DNA of 64,000 nt from Alphaproteobacteria bacterium (GTDB taxonomy: Bacteria > Pseudomonadota > Alphaproteobacteria > Puniceispirillales > Puniceispirillaceae): the NCBI GenBank assembly GCA_009920665.1, contig RFZL01000001.1:1-64000 (forward strand), given 5' to 3'. This document shows positions 56,098 through 64,000 of the stretch, one piece after another; position 1 is the first letter of the stretch; every line of letters starts with the position of its first letter. The translations under genes were made by a program, and so were the position numbers. Below the pieces are notes generated by a model, which made no database searches, was not told the origin of the DNA, and saw nothing but the letters and a program-made list of their open reading frames with translations.

Positions 56098-57004
56098 TAT
56101 AATCGAGGTCCCAGACCGAATAGCGGGCGGCGTCATCCATCCAGTCCTTGCGCACCTTGACGTGGCTCATCAGATGGATGCGCCGTCCAAGCGCCTCTTC
56201 AAGTTCGATTCGCGCCGCCATCCCGATCCGCCGGATGGTCGCCCCCCGCTTGCCAAGGATGATCCCGCGATGGCCCTCACGCGCCACATAGATCGACAGG
56301 CGCACAGTGGCGCTGCCATCATCCAGCTCTTCCCATTTCTCGGTCTCGACCGTCAGCTGGTAGGGAAGCTCCTGATGCAGATTGAGGAACAGCTTCTCGC
56401 GCATGATTTCGGCCGCCAGCAGCCGCATCGGCATATCCGACAGATCATCCGGATCGAACAGATACGGGCCCGGCGGCATCCTGCCGGCCAGCCAGTCCCG
56501 CAGATCGTCGATGCCGTTGCCGGTGGTGGCTGACACCATGAAAACACGCTCGAACTCGCACATCCGCGACAACTCGTCAGCACGCTCCAGCAGCCGCTCC
56601 TGTGGGGCCAGATCGATCTTGTTCAGCACCAGCGACGCGCGGCGGCCCGATTGTGCCAACTCCTCGACAATGCGTGCCGTATCCTCGTCGATCTCGCGCC
56701 TTGCGCAATCATGGAGAAGCAGCAGCACATCGCCATCCTCGGCGCCTTTCCAGGCCGCGCTGACCATGGCGCGGTCAAGCCGGCGCTTTGGCTGAAAGAT
56801 GCCGGGCGTGTCGATGAAGATGATCTGCGACGCACCCTCCATGGCAATGCCGCGGACACGTGATCGCGTCGTCTGCACCTTTGGCGTCACGATGGATACC
56901 TTGGTGCCGACCATGGCGTTCATCAGAGTCGATTTGCCGGCATTCGGCGCACCAATCAGGGCGACAAACCCGGCGCGTGTACCGATATCCGCATCGTCAG
57001 TCAT
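56090..57004 (-). CDS. era: GTPase Era
   Basis: About 304 residues with the G motifs GAPNAGKSTLMN (G1), DTPGIF (G3) and NKIDL (G4), and a C-terminal KH domain with GKRGATIRRIGMAARIELE. It assists 16S rRNA maturation and 30S assembly. The ATG at 57004 overlaps the rnc stop. A start at 57025 would add seven residues from rnc sequence. Confidence 0.96.
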   Translation of the reverse strand: MTDDADIGTRAGFVALIGAPNAGKSTLMNAMVGTKVSIVTPKVQTTRSRVRGIAMEGASQIIFIDTPGIFQPKRRLDRAMVSAAWKGAEDGDVLLLLHDCARREIDEDTARIVEELAQSGRRASLVLNKIDLAPQERLLERADELSRMCEFERVFMVSATTGNGIDDLRDWLAGRMPPGPYLFDPDDLSDMPMRLLAAEIMREKLFLNLHQELPYQLTVETEKWEELDDGSATVRLSIYVAREGHRGIILGKRGATIRRIGMAARIELEEALGRRIHLMSHVKVRKDWMDDAARYSVWDLDYNA

Positions 57005-57740
57005 CGCCGTGCCCCCCACTTTCAATCACCGCCAGAAGTCGTGCCGCGGCGCGTTGCTCGGCCTGTTTGCGCGACCCGGCACTTGCCTCGATTTCGGCAA
57101 AGCCATCGATTGAGACAGCATAGGTCATTTCTGGCGCGTGGTCGGGGCCGCTTCGCGTCACAAGCCGGTAATGCGGCAGGGCAACGCCCCTGCTCATGGC
57201 GAATTCCTGAAGACGTGATTTGGCATCCTTGTCATCCTTTGCGGGCGCATCCGCATCGATTTGCCAGTACGTCATGACCAGCTCCCGCACGGGCGCCATG
57301 CCACCATCAAGATAGATCGCCGCCACCAGGCTTTCGACAACATCGGACAGGATCGACTCATTGGCCGTGACATCCATGCCGCTCTGCACCCTGATATGCG
57401 CCGCCAGGCCCAGCTTGCGTGCCACATCGGCCAGGGTGGACTGCCGTGCCGCAGCGTGAAAGCGAAGCGACAACCCGCCTTCATCATCCTCCGGATGGGC
57501 AGCGTGAAAATGCGTTGCCAGGACAAGCCCCAGAACGCGATCACCGAGAAACTCCAGCCTTTCATAGGTGACGCCCTGCACCTTCGCGCTGGAATGTGTG
57601 AGCGCCTCGACCAGCAGATCGCGGTCCGCAAAACTGTGCCCGATAGTGGCCTCAAGCCCGGACAGATCCTTGTCCTGCGCGCGCAAGCCGGTCAAGTAAT
57701 CCCATCCCCGATACGGCCATAGCGGATCGCGAAGGGCCAT
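56997..57740 (-). CDS. rnc: Ribonuclease III
   Basis: An RNase III with the signature ERLEFLGDRVLGLVLA (catalytic Glu and Asp), a second acidic site in SILSDVVESLVAAIYLD and a C-terminal double-stranded RNA-binding domain. It processes rRNA precursors. An ATG at 57740 overlaps lepB by 49 bp. A TTG at 57695 that overlaps the lepB stop (TTGA) and follows GGGGATGGGA is also credible and gives the usual N-terminal length. Confidence 0.94.
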   Translation of the reverse strand: MALRDPLWPYRGWDYLTGLRAQDKDLSGLEATIGHSFADRDLLVEALTHSSAKVQGVTYERLEFLGDRVLGLVLATHFHAAHPEDDEGGLSLRFHAAARQSTLADVARKLGLAAHIRVQSGMDVTANESILSDVVESLVAAIYLDGGMAPVRELVMTYWQIDADAPAKDDKDAKSRLQEFAMSRGVALPHYRLVTRSGPDHAPEMTYAVSIDGFAEIEASAGSRKQAEQRAAARLLAVIESGGHGDD

Positions 57741-58426
57741 TTCCAGACCTGCCACCAGCGCGACGTGCCATTGTGGCTGAAGAACAGGAACTGCGCCTTG
57801 CCAATCAGGTTCTCGAACGGGACCATCCCGACAGACGGTGTGCGGCTGTCATTCGAATTGTCGCGATTGTCACCCATCATGAAGAAATGTCCGGCGGGAA
57901 CGACATAGGTGCGGGTATTGTCGAGCATGCCGCCATCGGTCATCTCGCGAATGTGATGCATGCTGCCTTCCGGCATGGTTTCGACGTAGTCATCATATTT
58001 CATCACCCTGACGCCATCGGTAGCGGTGCCGATATCGGCATGCTGGCGCCGCACGGCTTTATTATTGATGTGCAATATGCCACCGCGCACAGAGATTTCA
58101 TCGCCGGGAAGGCCGACCACGCGCTTGATAAAGGCCACCGATTCATTTTTCGGTTGCCGGAACACGACAACGTCCCCGCGATCCGGCTCATCCCCGAAGA
58201 TGCGGCCGTCAAACGGCACAAGGCCAAGCGGCAGCGAATAGCGGGAATAGCCATAGGAAAATTTCGAAACGAACAGATAATCACCGACTTTCAGCGTCGG
58301 AATCATCGATCCGGAGGGGATGTTGAAGGGTTCAAACAGAAGCGTGCGGAAGCACAGCGCCAATGCGCCAGCGATGATGATGGTACGGAATGGCTCGAAG
58401 CTCTTGTCTTTTTTCTTCGTACTCAT
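57692..58426 (-). CDS. lepB: Signal peptidase I
   Basis: A 244-residue inner-membrane protease with one N-terminal helix, catalytic Ser40 in IPSGSMIPTL, Lys101 in VAFIKRVVGLPGD and the box E motif FMMGDNRDNSNDSR. It removes signal peptides from exported proteins. The ATG at 58426 was preferred to a TTG three codons upstream. It precedes rnc in the conserved order. Confidence 0.95.
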   Translation of the reverse strand: MSTKKKDKSFEPFRTIIIAGALALCFRTLLFEPFNIPSGSMIPTLKVGDYLFVSKFSYGYSRYSLPLGLVPFDGRIFGDEPDRGDVVVFRQPKNESVAFIKRVVGLPGDEISVRGGILHINNKAVRRQHADIGTATDGVRVMKYDDYVETMPEGSMHHIREMTDGGMLDNTRTYVVPAGHFFMMGDNRDNSNDSRTPSVGMVPFENLIGKAQFLFFSHNGTSRWWQVWKWPFAIRYGRIGDGIT

Positions 58427-58457
58427 ACGGCTCAACCGGGTCCCGTTTCAATTATAT

Positions 58458-58486
58458 AACTTGCTGTCATGCAACTTGCTGTCATG
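58458..58486. repeat. Direct repeat at the acpS stop
   Basis: AACTTGCTGTCATG occurs twice, at 58,458-58,471 and 58,473-58,486, in the acpS-lepB gap. The second copy includes the complement of the acpS stop codon, so the gap grew by a 15-bp tandem duplication. Confidence 0.85.
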
Positions 58487-58886
58487 GTAACTGTCTTTGC
58501 GCCGAAATCACGACAAAGGCGACCGCATAGGGCGGCTCGTCGCTGATCGACAGGCTGGCCGTCGCGTTATACCCCCGAGGTGTCAGCCTCTCAAGCGCCG
58601 TTTTGCACCGCCCGGTCAGCAGCAGTTCGGGCGCGCCGCCAGCACGATTGGCAATTTCGGCGTCACGCCAGCCCATGCCATCGATACCTGACCCGCTCAA
58701 CGCCTTGTAAACAGCCTCTTTGGCGGCAAAACGTTTGGCGAAATACAGACCCGGCTCCCCGCGCAAATCCGCGGCAGCGCGCTCGGCATCGGTGAATATG
58801 CGGTCAAGGAACCGGTCACCGAAACGCGCAATCGAACTGTTGATCCGGCGCGCATCGACAATATCTGTCCCGATACCGAGGATCAC
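58482..58886 (-). CDS. acpS: Holo-[acyl-carrier-protein] synthase
   Basis: A 134-residue phosphopantetheinyl transferase with [14 protein letters not shown] (metal-binding Asp) and [14 protein letters not shown]. It activates acyl carrier protein for fatty acid synthesis. Its ATG overlaps the pdxJ stop (ATGA), the conserved pdxJ-acpS pairing. Confidence 0.95.
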   Translation of the reverse strand: MILGIGTDIVDARRINSSIARFGDRFLDRIFTDAERAAADLRGEPGLYFAKRFAAKEAVYKALSGSGIDGMGWRDAEIANRAGGAPELLLTGRCKTALERLTPRGYNATASLSISDEPPYAVAFVVISAQRQLP

Positions 58887-59617
58887 GGGGTACGCGCCTC
58901 ATCCATCAAACGGCGCATCCTGCCAATGGCCGCATCAAACCCGACAAACAGGCTCTCGCCCATCAGGAAATGTCCGATATTCAGCTCATGCATTTGCGGA
59001 ATAGCGGCGATGGCGCCAACCGTGTCGTAATCAAGCCCGTGCCCGGCATGGCATTCCAGCCCCAGCGAGTCGGCAAGCGCCGCCGCCTCGGCAATGCGCG
59101 CCAGCTCGGACGCGCGTGATGCGGCATCATGGCAATAGCGGCCGGTGTGAAGCTCGACAATATCCGCGCCAACCGCGGCGGCAGCGCGAATTTCAGCCTC
59201 GCTTGCCTCGATGAACAGCGACAGTCTGATCCCGTCATCCCTGATCCGGTTGAAAAACGGCGTCAGTTCGGCTTCACGGCCGGCGACGGCAAGCCCGCCC
59301 TCGGTCGTCACTTCCTCGCGGCGTTCCGGCACGATACAGGCAGCGTTAGGACGGACCTCGCAAGCGATATCAACCATTTCTCCGGTTGCCGCCATCTCGA
59401 AATTCAGTGGCAGGGAAATGGCGTCTTTCAAGGCGCGGATGTCCGCGTCGCGGATATGGCGCCGGTCTTCGCGAAGATGCGCCGTGATGCCGTCGGCACC
59501 TGCCGCCTGCGCCGCCAACGCGGCACGTACGGGGTCCGGATTGTCACCGCCACGGGCATTGCGAAGGGTCGCAACATGATCAATGTTCACGCCAAGGCGA
59601 AGGGTGTTTTGGTTCAT
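58883..59617 (-). CDS. pdxJ: Pyridoxine 5'-phosphate synthase
   Basis: A 244-residue TIM-barrel with [17 protein letters not shown] at the N-terminus, [13 protein letters not shown] and the C-terminal [14 protein letters not shown]. It makes the vitamin B6 ring from 1-deoxyxylulose 5-phosphate and an aminoketone phosphate. It overlaps both acpS and the DUF2062 gene by 4 bp. Confidence 0.96.
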   Translation of the reverse strand: MNQNTLRLGVNIDHVATLRNARGGDNPDPVRAALAAQAAGADGITAHLREDRRHIRDADIRALKDAISLPLNFEMAATGEMVDIACEVRPNAACIVPERREEVTTEGGLAVAGREAELTPFFNRIRDDGIRLSLFIEASEAEIRAAAAVGADIVELHTGRYCHDAASRASELARIAEAAALADSLGLECHAGHGLDYDTVGAIAAIPQMHELNIGHFLMGESLFVGFDAAIGRMRRLMDEARTP

Positions 59618-60306
59618 TGGCCAGTCTCGCTTTTCCCTTTTCCGGGGGGCTTCGCATTGCCGGTTTCATTTGCTTCAGGTCTGTTGCCCACAGATCCAGC
59701 GTCAGCTGTCCCAGTCTGCCTGTTGTCATTCTCCGGCGACAGACCGGCCCGCCGCAGACGCGCCGCCGCCAGACGCTTCACGCGATGCCGACGCCAGCCG
59801 TCTACCGCCCAGTAGGTCAAGCCGAAGCCGGCAAACCACGCAATCGTGCCGAGGAAAAGACAGCCGACAATGATCGGCGTGAACAGCGCCCCGATCAAGG
59901 CGGCCGGGTCGGCGATAAAGGCCGCCATAAAGGAGGGAAGCGTGTCACCGATCGATTTTACCGAACCACCGAACTCGGTGATGATGAAGGCGCCAACCCG
60001 GTAATCAACGTAGAAGAACAGCGGAAATGTCCATGGATTGCCGATGAAAGTGGCAAACAGGCACGCCAGAAGATTGCCCCGGGTCAGATAGGCAAGCATC
60101 ATCCCGACCAGAAGGTGCAATCCCAGAAACGGGGTGAAGGAGACCGCAACGCCCCAGGCCGCGCCGATGGCAATCGACAGGGTTGATCCCGGCATCCGCT
60201 TGATACGCTGGATCAGGTAGGAAAACAGACGTCCAAAACCCCTTGCCGGCCAGACGATACTGCGGACCCGGTCAAACCTGGATTGGGCGCGACGGCGTTT
60301 GAACAT
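59614..60306 (-). CDS. DUF2062 domain membrane protein
   Basis: A 230-residue protein whose DUF2062 domain (about 35-165) contains [21 protein letters not shown], the GNPWTFP motif and two long hydrophobic segments. The C-terminal 60 residues are polar and low in complexity. The function is unknown. It overlaps pdxJ by 4 bp and lies downstream of the rsh gene. Confidence 0.86.
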   Translation of the reverse strand: MFKRRRAQSRFDRVRSIVWPARGFGRLFSYLIQRIKRMPGSTLSIAIGAAWGVAVSFTPFLGLHLLVGMMLAYLTRGNLLACLFATFIGNPWTFPLFFYVDYRVGAFIITEFGGSVKSIGDTLPSFMAAFIADPAALIGALFTPIIVGCLFLGTIAWFAGFGLTYWAVDGWRRHRVKRLAAARLRRAGLSPENDNRQTGTADAGSVGNRPEANETGNAKPPGKGKSETGQ

Positions 60307-60378
60307 GGGGGTCCCGATTGATTAAGGTGGTTATCGCCGGTTCTCACAAACGGCGATCAGGCAGAAATGGCATCCGGC

Positions 60379-62526
60379 TCACAGGCTGTCGGCGCGTTCC
60401 ACGCTCTCTACATATTTGTTCGCCTGCAGAACCGCAATAATGGCCCGCATATGTTCAACGTCTTTAACTTCCAGGTCCAGTTCAAAACGGAAGAAATCGG
60501 GGTTGCGGTCAGCCAGGTGGATATTCGAGATGTTTCCGCCCTGCTGGCTGATTACCGTGGCAAGCGACGCCAGTGATCCGGGCTCGTTCGTCAGCACTGT
60601 ATTCAACCGGCCACTGACACGGCGCAGGCTGTCCTTGTCCCATGAAACATCCAGCCACAGTTCCGGCGCGTCGGAAAACTTGCTGAGGGTCGAGCATCCG
60701 ACCTTGTGGACGGTAATCCCCTTGCCGGTCGTGAAAATACCGACAATGGCCTCACCCGGCAGCGGATGGCAGCATCGTGCGATGGTCACGGCGGTGCCGG
60801 CATCATCACCGTCAATTTTCAGTTTCGGATGTCTGGGGGTCTCGCGCTTGCGACCCTTCCGCCCCCTGCTGTCATCGACAACAATGTCCGGGTGCAGCCG
60901 TTCAAGAACACGGATCGGTTGCAATCTGTCCTCACCAACAAGCGCAAACACCTCTTCAACCCTGGTAACACCGAACGCCGACAGCGACTGTTCGAGCGCA
61001 CGGCTACGAAATGGACGGTCATGTTCGCGGAATGTTTTTTCGATCAGCGCCCGGCCAATGCGGCTGAATTCCGTCACCCGCTGCGCGCGGTGGAACCGGC
61101 GGATGGCCGATTTCGCGCGGCCAGTCTTGACAAAACTTTCCCATTCCGCGCGCGGCTTTGCCTGATTTGACGTCAGGATATCGATCTGGTCACCATTCTG
61201 GAGTTCGGTGGCCAGTTGCCGGGTCTTACCATTGATTCGAACACCGACACAGGTCTCGCCAATCTGCGTATGCACCGCATAGGCGAAATCCACCGCCGTA
61301 GCCCCGCGTGGCAGGGCGATCAGATCACCGCGCGGCGTGAAGCAAAATACCTGATCATGATAGAGATCCATCTTGGTATGTTCGAGAAATTCATCGGCGC
61401 CGGCATCCTCGTCGAGCAGACCGACAAGCTCCTGCACCCACTTGTATTTACGCGGGCTGGTATCCTGCTTTCCATCCTTGTAGTGCCAGTGCGCGGCAAC
61501 GCCATGTTCGGCGACCCGGTGCATCTCGGGCGTCCGGATCTGAACCTCGATCCGGTGGTTCTGCGGGCCGAGGAGTCCGGTATGAAGCGACCGGTATCCA
61601 TTCCTCTTCGGGGTTGAGATATAATCCTTGAACCGGCCCATCACCGTTGGGTAATTCTGATGCAGCTGGCCAAGCCCGCGATAGCACTCCTCAACGGTGG
61701 GAACCAGAACCCGAAAGGCGACGATGTCGGCCAGCTGATCCATCGTGACAGCCTTTGTCTGCATCTTCCGCCAGATGGAATAGGGTGATTTGAGGCGGCC
61801 GGTGACACTGCATTCGATACCAATCTGCTCCAGCGTCGCCTGCAATTCGACCGAAATCGTGGGAATGGTGATTTCCGCTTCGGAGGTCAGGAATTCGAGC
61901 CTTGTCAGAATGCTCTGGCGCATGTCGCCATTCAGCACCTCGAACGCGCTGTCCTCAAGCTCGGTCTGAATCTTTGTCAGCCCGATCCGTTCGGCAAGCG
62001 GCGCATATATATCCATCGTCTCGCGCGCGATCCTGACCTGCTTCTCCGGCTTCGGGATGAAGGACAGCGTGCGCATGTTGTGTGTACGGTCGGCCAGTTT
62101 GACCAGCAGCACCCGCACATCCTCGCTCATTGCCAAAAGCAGCTTGCGAAAATTCTCGGCCTGGGCGCTGCTTGGCAGCGTCTTGATCGCAAGCCGGCTC
62201 AGCTTGGTCACACCATCGACAAGCTGCGCCACGTCACCACCAAATTCACCGTCAAGGGTCTGCAACGTTACATCGCAATCCTCGACAGTGTCATGAAGCA
62301 GCGCCGTAATGATGCTCTCTTCGTCGAGATGCATATCCAGCAGAATATTGGCCACGGCTATCGGATGGGTGAAATAGGGCTCGCCGGAGGCGCGCATCTG
62401 GCCGTCATGCGCCTTGCGGCCGAATTCAAACGCCCGCAGCAATCGGTCGGCATCGACCGCCGCGTGGTAGGCACGCATTTTTTCAATAATGGGATCAGCC
62501 GTTCCGATCATCGCCCCGTCGACCAT
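60379..62526 (-). CDS. Bifunctional (p)ppGpp synthetase/hydrolase Rsh
   Basis: A 715-residue RelA/SpoT homologue: an HD hydrolase domain with TALLHDTVEDCDV (about 75-87), a synthetase domain with RFKDYISTPKRNGYRSLHT, a TGS domain (CFTPRGDLIALPRGATAVDFAYAVH) and a C-terminal ACT domain. Both catalytic sites look intact, so it can make and degrade the stringent alarmone, as the single Rsh of alphaproteobacteria does. rpoZ lies 49 bp upstream on the same strand, the classic pair. Confidence 0.95.
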   Translation of the reverse strand: MVDGAMIGTADPIIEKMRAYHAAVDADRLLRAFEFGRKAHDGQMRASGEPYFTHPIAVANILLDMHLDEESIITALLHDTVEDCDVTLQTLDGEFGGDVAQLVDGVTKLSRLAIKTLPSSAQAENFRKLLLAMSEDVRVLLVKLADRTHNMRTLSFIPKPEKQVRIARETMDIYAPLAERIGLTKIQTELEDSAFEVLNGDMRQSILTRLEFLTSEAEITIPTISVELQATLEQIGIECSVTGRLKSPYSIWRKMQTKAVTMDQLADIVAFRVLVPTVEECYRGLGQLHQNYPTVMGRFKDYISTPKRNGYRSLHTGLLGPQNHRIEVQIRTPEMHRVAEHGVAAHWHYKDGKQDTSPRKYKWVQELVGLLDEDAGADEFLEHTKMDLYHDQVFCFTPRGDLIALPRGATAVDFAYAVHTQIGETCVGVRINGKTRQLATELQNGDQIDILTSNQAKPRAEWESFVKTGRAKSAIRRFHRAQRVTEFSRIGRALIEKTFREHDRPFRSRALEQSLSAFGVTRVEEVFALVGEDRLQPIRVLERLHPDIVVDDSRGRKGRKRETPRHPKLKIDGDDAGTAVTIARCCHPLPGEAIVGIFTTGKGITVHKVGCSTLSKFSDAPELWLDVSWDKDSLRRVSGRLNTVLTNEPGSLASLATVISQQGGNISNIHLADRNPDFFRFELDLEVKDVEHMRAIIAVLQANKYVESVERADSL

Positions 62527-62574
62527 TGCAGCGCCGGCAAAACGCTGTGATCGCGCATGTCCGGCGTTCGAGGC

Positions 62575-62982
62575 TTAATCTTCGCCTGTCACCTGTGACA
62601 GGTCAACATCCTCAAATCCGGGCTCACTGTCAGTGGCCGTGCTGACATGCATGCCGGCCTCGGCGCCCTCGGCCTCGCTGTAGTCGCCGATCATTTCCGA
62701 AAGATCCACATCGACACCCGCCTCGCCCTCGACAAGCATCTCGGGCTCTTCCTGCGCGGAAAGTCGCTGCAGCTTTTTCACGATGCCTTCATTGAGCCCG
62801 CCAAAATCGACCGACTCGGCCGCGATTTCACGAAGCGCAATCACCGGATTCTTGTCATTGTCACGCTCAAGGGTCGGCAGGTCACCCTTCATGATGCCCC
62901 GTGCCCGCTGCGCGGCCGTCATCACGAGATCAAACCTGTTGGGGATTTTCTCGATACAGTCTTCTACGGTTACACGTGCCAT
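62575..62982 (-). CDS. rpoZ: RNA polymerase subunit omega with acidic tail
   Basis: A 135-residue omega. The conserved part is [28 protein letters not shown] and [10 protein letters not shown] (residues 1 to about 60). The last 60-70 residues are a strongly acidic extension typical of alphaproteobacterial omega. It aids RNA polymerase assembly and forms part of the ppGpp site in other bacteria. GGGAG precedes the ATG at 62982. Confidence 0.94.
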   Translation of the reverse strand: MARVTVEDCIEKIPNRFDLVMTAAQRARGIMKGDLPTLERDNDKNPVIALREIAAESVDFGGLNEGIVKKLQRLSAQEEPEMLVEGEAGVDVDLSEMIGDYSEAEGAEAGMHVSTATDSEPGFEDVDLSQVTGED

Positions 62983-63127
62983 GCTGGTCTCCCGTCTTCG
63001 CGCCGGACCCGCACCATCGAGACGAAAACGCATCGTGGGACAGGTCGGCAGCACCCGGTGTTTGAAACAGATCGGTGATGTAACGCAAATCAGGCCGGCG
63101 TGCAAGTCGAACTGTGCGATCTGCCCG

Positions 63128-63192
63128 CCTGACTCCGGGGCCTGACTCCGGGGCCTGATCGCGGGGCCTGATCGCGGGGCCTGATCCCGGGG
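63128..63192. repeat. Five tandem copies of a 13-bp unit between folK and rpoZ
   Basis: Units are CCTGACTCCGGGG twice, CCTGATCGCGGGG twice and CCTGATCCCGGGG once, head to tail without spacers. The array ends two bases before the complement of the folK stop codon. The spacerless layout rules out CRISPR and fits slippage-driven expansion. Confidence 0.93.
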
Positions 63193-63193
63193 C

Positions 63194-63718
63194 CTAGTCT
63201 GACATGCGCCGGATCATCTGTTCTTCCGGCAGCACGGCAACCAGATCGCCGATCCCCCGGCCCGTCACCGGATGAACATAATCGGGAGCCACATCCTGCA
63301 GGGGCAACAGCACAAAGGCACGCTGATGCATGCGCGGGTGCGGCAGGGTAATGCGGTCATCAGCATGCTGCACACGCCCAAAATCCAGGAGATCAAGATC
63401 AAGTACCCGCGCTTCATTTCTGACCTGCCTGACACGCCCGAATTCGGTCTCGATGCGGTGCAGTCCCTGCAAGGTGTCATGCATCGAAAGCGACGTGCGG
63501 GCGGCGATCACTGCGTTGACAAACCAGGGCTGGTCTGTCAGCGGCACTGGCGCGGTTTCAAACCAGGCGGACACATGGACAATCTCGATGCCGATGGCAG
63601 GAAACCGCGCGATCGCCGCCTCGCAGCCGCCACGGGGAGTCTCGAAACCGTCAGGTACAAGGTTGGCGCCGATCCCGATCAAGATATCGATGGGATCGCT
63701 ATATTTTTTATCGAACAT
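63194..63718 (-). CDS. folK: 2-amino-4-hydroxy-6-hydroxymethyldihydropteridine pyrophosphokinase
   Basis: About 174 residues with the HPPK pattern: [15 protein letters not shown] at the start, [21 protein letters not shown], and [16 protein letters not shown] with the metal-binding Asp pair, then [15 protein letters not shown]. It pyrophosphorylates the pterin in folate synthesis. The start is uncertain: Met codons at 63769, 63733 and 63718 are in frame; the last is closest to the first beta strand. The first codons are already AT-rich, unlike the rest of the gene. Confidence 0.92.
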   Translation of the reverse strand: MFDKKYSDPIDILIGIGANLVPDGFETPRGGCEAAIARFPAIGIEIVHVSAWFETAPVPLTDQPWFVNAVIAARTSLSMHDTLQGLHRIETEFGRVRQVRNEARVLDLDLLDFGRVQHADDRITLPHPRMHQRAFVLLPLQDVAPDYVHPVTGRGIGDLVAVLPEEQMIRRMSD

Positions 63719-64000
63719 TTTTTCATAGACCATCGAATGGGTAAATTTATCTTCCAAATATCCCCACATTATGTCGCGACAATGATGCCGAAATATAAAT
63801 TGAAATTTATAAAACAGACAGATATTGAAGCATTCTTTACATTTTGCAACGTTACGCGTAACTTGTGGGTATTAGCCAAACAAGTAATTCCTGTATGTGC
63901 ATATTCTAACGGTAATCAATCGAATTTTACGGGTTTTATTCACAAATGATTATTTGAAAAAGCTAATTCTCATAAATCCCTTATAAGGCACTATCGTGAC
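63719..64000. other. AT-rich right edge of the window
   Basis: About 280 bp with a strikingly higher AT content than the rest of the window. It contains a TGTCGCGACA palindrome near 63,773-63,782 and an inverted repeat ATAAATT-ga-AATTTAT (about 63,795-63,810). A plus-strand frame at 63,784-63,949 (55 codons, starting MMPKYKLKFIKQT) is open but has no recognisable features. It could be a folK promoter region, the edge of an acquired segment or a chimeric contig end. Confidence 0.4.

Noticed and set aside
57692-57755. An RNase III start at 57755.
   Set aside because: It would extend rnc 63 bp into lepB without added family similarity; 57740 or the TTG at 57695 is more plausible.
63128-63192. 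Short regular repeats considered as a CRISPR array.
   Set aside because: The 13-bp units have no spacers and no cas genes are near; it is a simple tandem repeat.
63784-63949. A 55-codon plus-strand frame in the AT-rich edge.
   Set aside because: It has no recognisable motif or clear ribosome site, and AT-rich DNA next to a contig edge makes chance frames likely; it is mentioned only within the region entry.

Overview
The window reads as a GC-rich (about 60 percent by eye) chromosomal segment of an alphaproteobacterium. The gene orders support this: trpD-trpC-moaC-moeA-lexA-comEC-gltX-gltA, then lpxB-lpxI-lpxA-fabZ-lpxD-ompH-bamA-rseP-dxr-cdsA-uppS-frr-pyrH-tsf-rpsB. So do a SAM-II type riboswitch, a direct-repeat GAAC-N7-GAAC SOS box, LpxI instead of LpxH, short ProS and a Bpt-type leucyltransferase. 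No phage, IS element, CRISPR array or rRNA was seen. One tRNA (Glu) is present.

Layout. 1-3.3 kb: end of an Mrp antiporter operon (mnhE-mnhF-mnhG), a SufU-like Fe-S scaffold, a fatty acid hydroxylase-type membrane protein coupled to a small zinc-ribbon protein, and tRNA-Glu with its terminator. 3.4-12.5 kb: recJ, homoserine dehydrogenase and a catabolic-looking unit (hydantoinase/5-oxoprolinase, winged-helix regulator, quinone oxidoreductase) divergent from a LysE exporter across a 40-bp palindrome. 12.5-18.4 kb: nucleosidase, small membrane proteins, GNAT, rplM-rpsI, trpG, a VOC protein and metY, the last with a SAM-responsive leader. 18.9-28.2 kb: trpD-trpC-moaC-moeA-lexA, comEC on the opposite strand, gltX and gltA. 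28.2-49.7 kb: a long minus-strand run for lipid A, outer-membrane assembly, isoprenoid and phospholipid synthesis, translation, dnaE, lolCD and proS. 50-52.2 kb: hemB and a broken threonine dehydratase. 52.2-63.8 kb: bpt, parC, then recO-era-rnc-lepB-acpS-pdxJ-DUF2062, rsh, rpoZ and folK.

How the parts fit. Most of the window is housekeeping: envelope biogenesis (LpxA/D/B/I, FabZ, BamA, Skp-like, RseP, LolCD, UppS, CdsA, LepB), nucleic acid maintenance (DnaE, ParC, RecO, RecJ, LexA) and translation or stringent control (S2, Ts, L13, S9, RRF, GltX, ProS, Rsh, RpoZ). Amino-acid supply genes (TrpGDC, Hom, MetY, IlvA) are scattered among them.

The most unusual signals are regulatory or structural. 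(1) A SAM-II pseudoknot upstream of metY is followed by an intrinsic terminator and a 10-bp antiterminator pairing that excludes both. (2) Four LexA half-sites lie at exact 11-bp spacing in front of lexA. (3) A 40-bp concentric palindrome lies between hyuA and lysE. (4) Three otherwise intact loci (hydantoinase, lolC/lolD, ilvA) each carry one frameshifting internal deletion. Because lolCD is normally essential, assembly or amplification error must be excluded before these are read as biology. (5) There are several short tandem duplications, and an AT-rich right edge. I found no clearly new multi-gene system.
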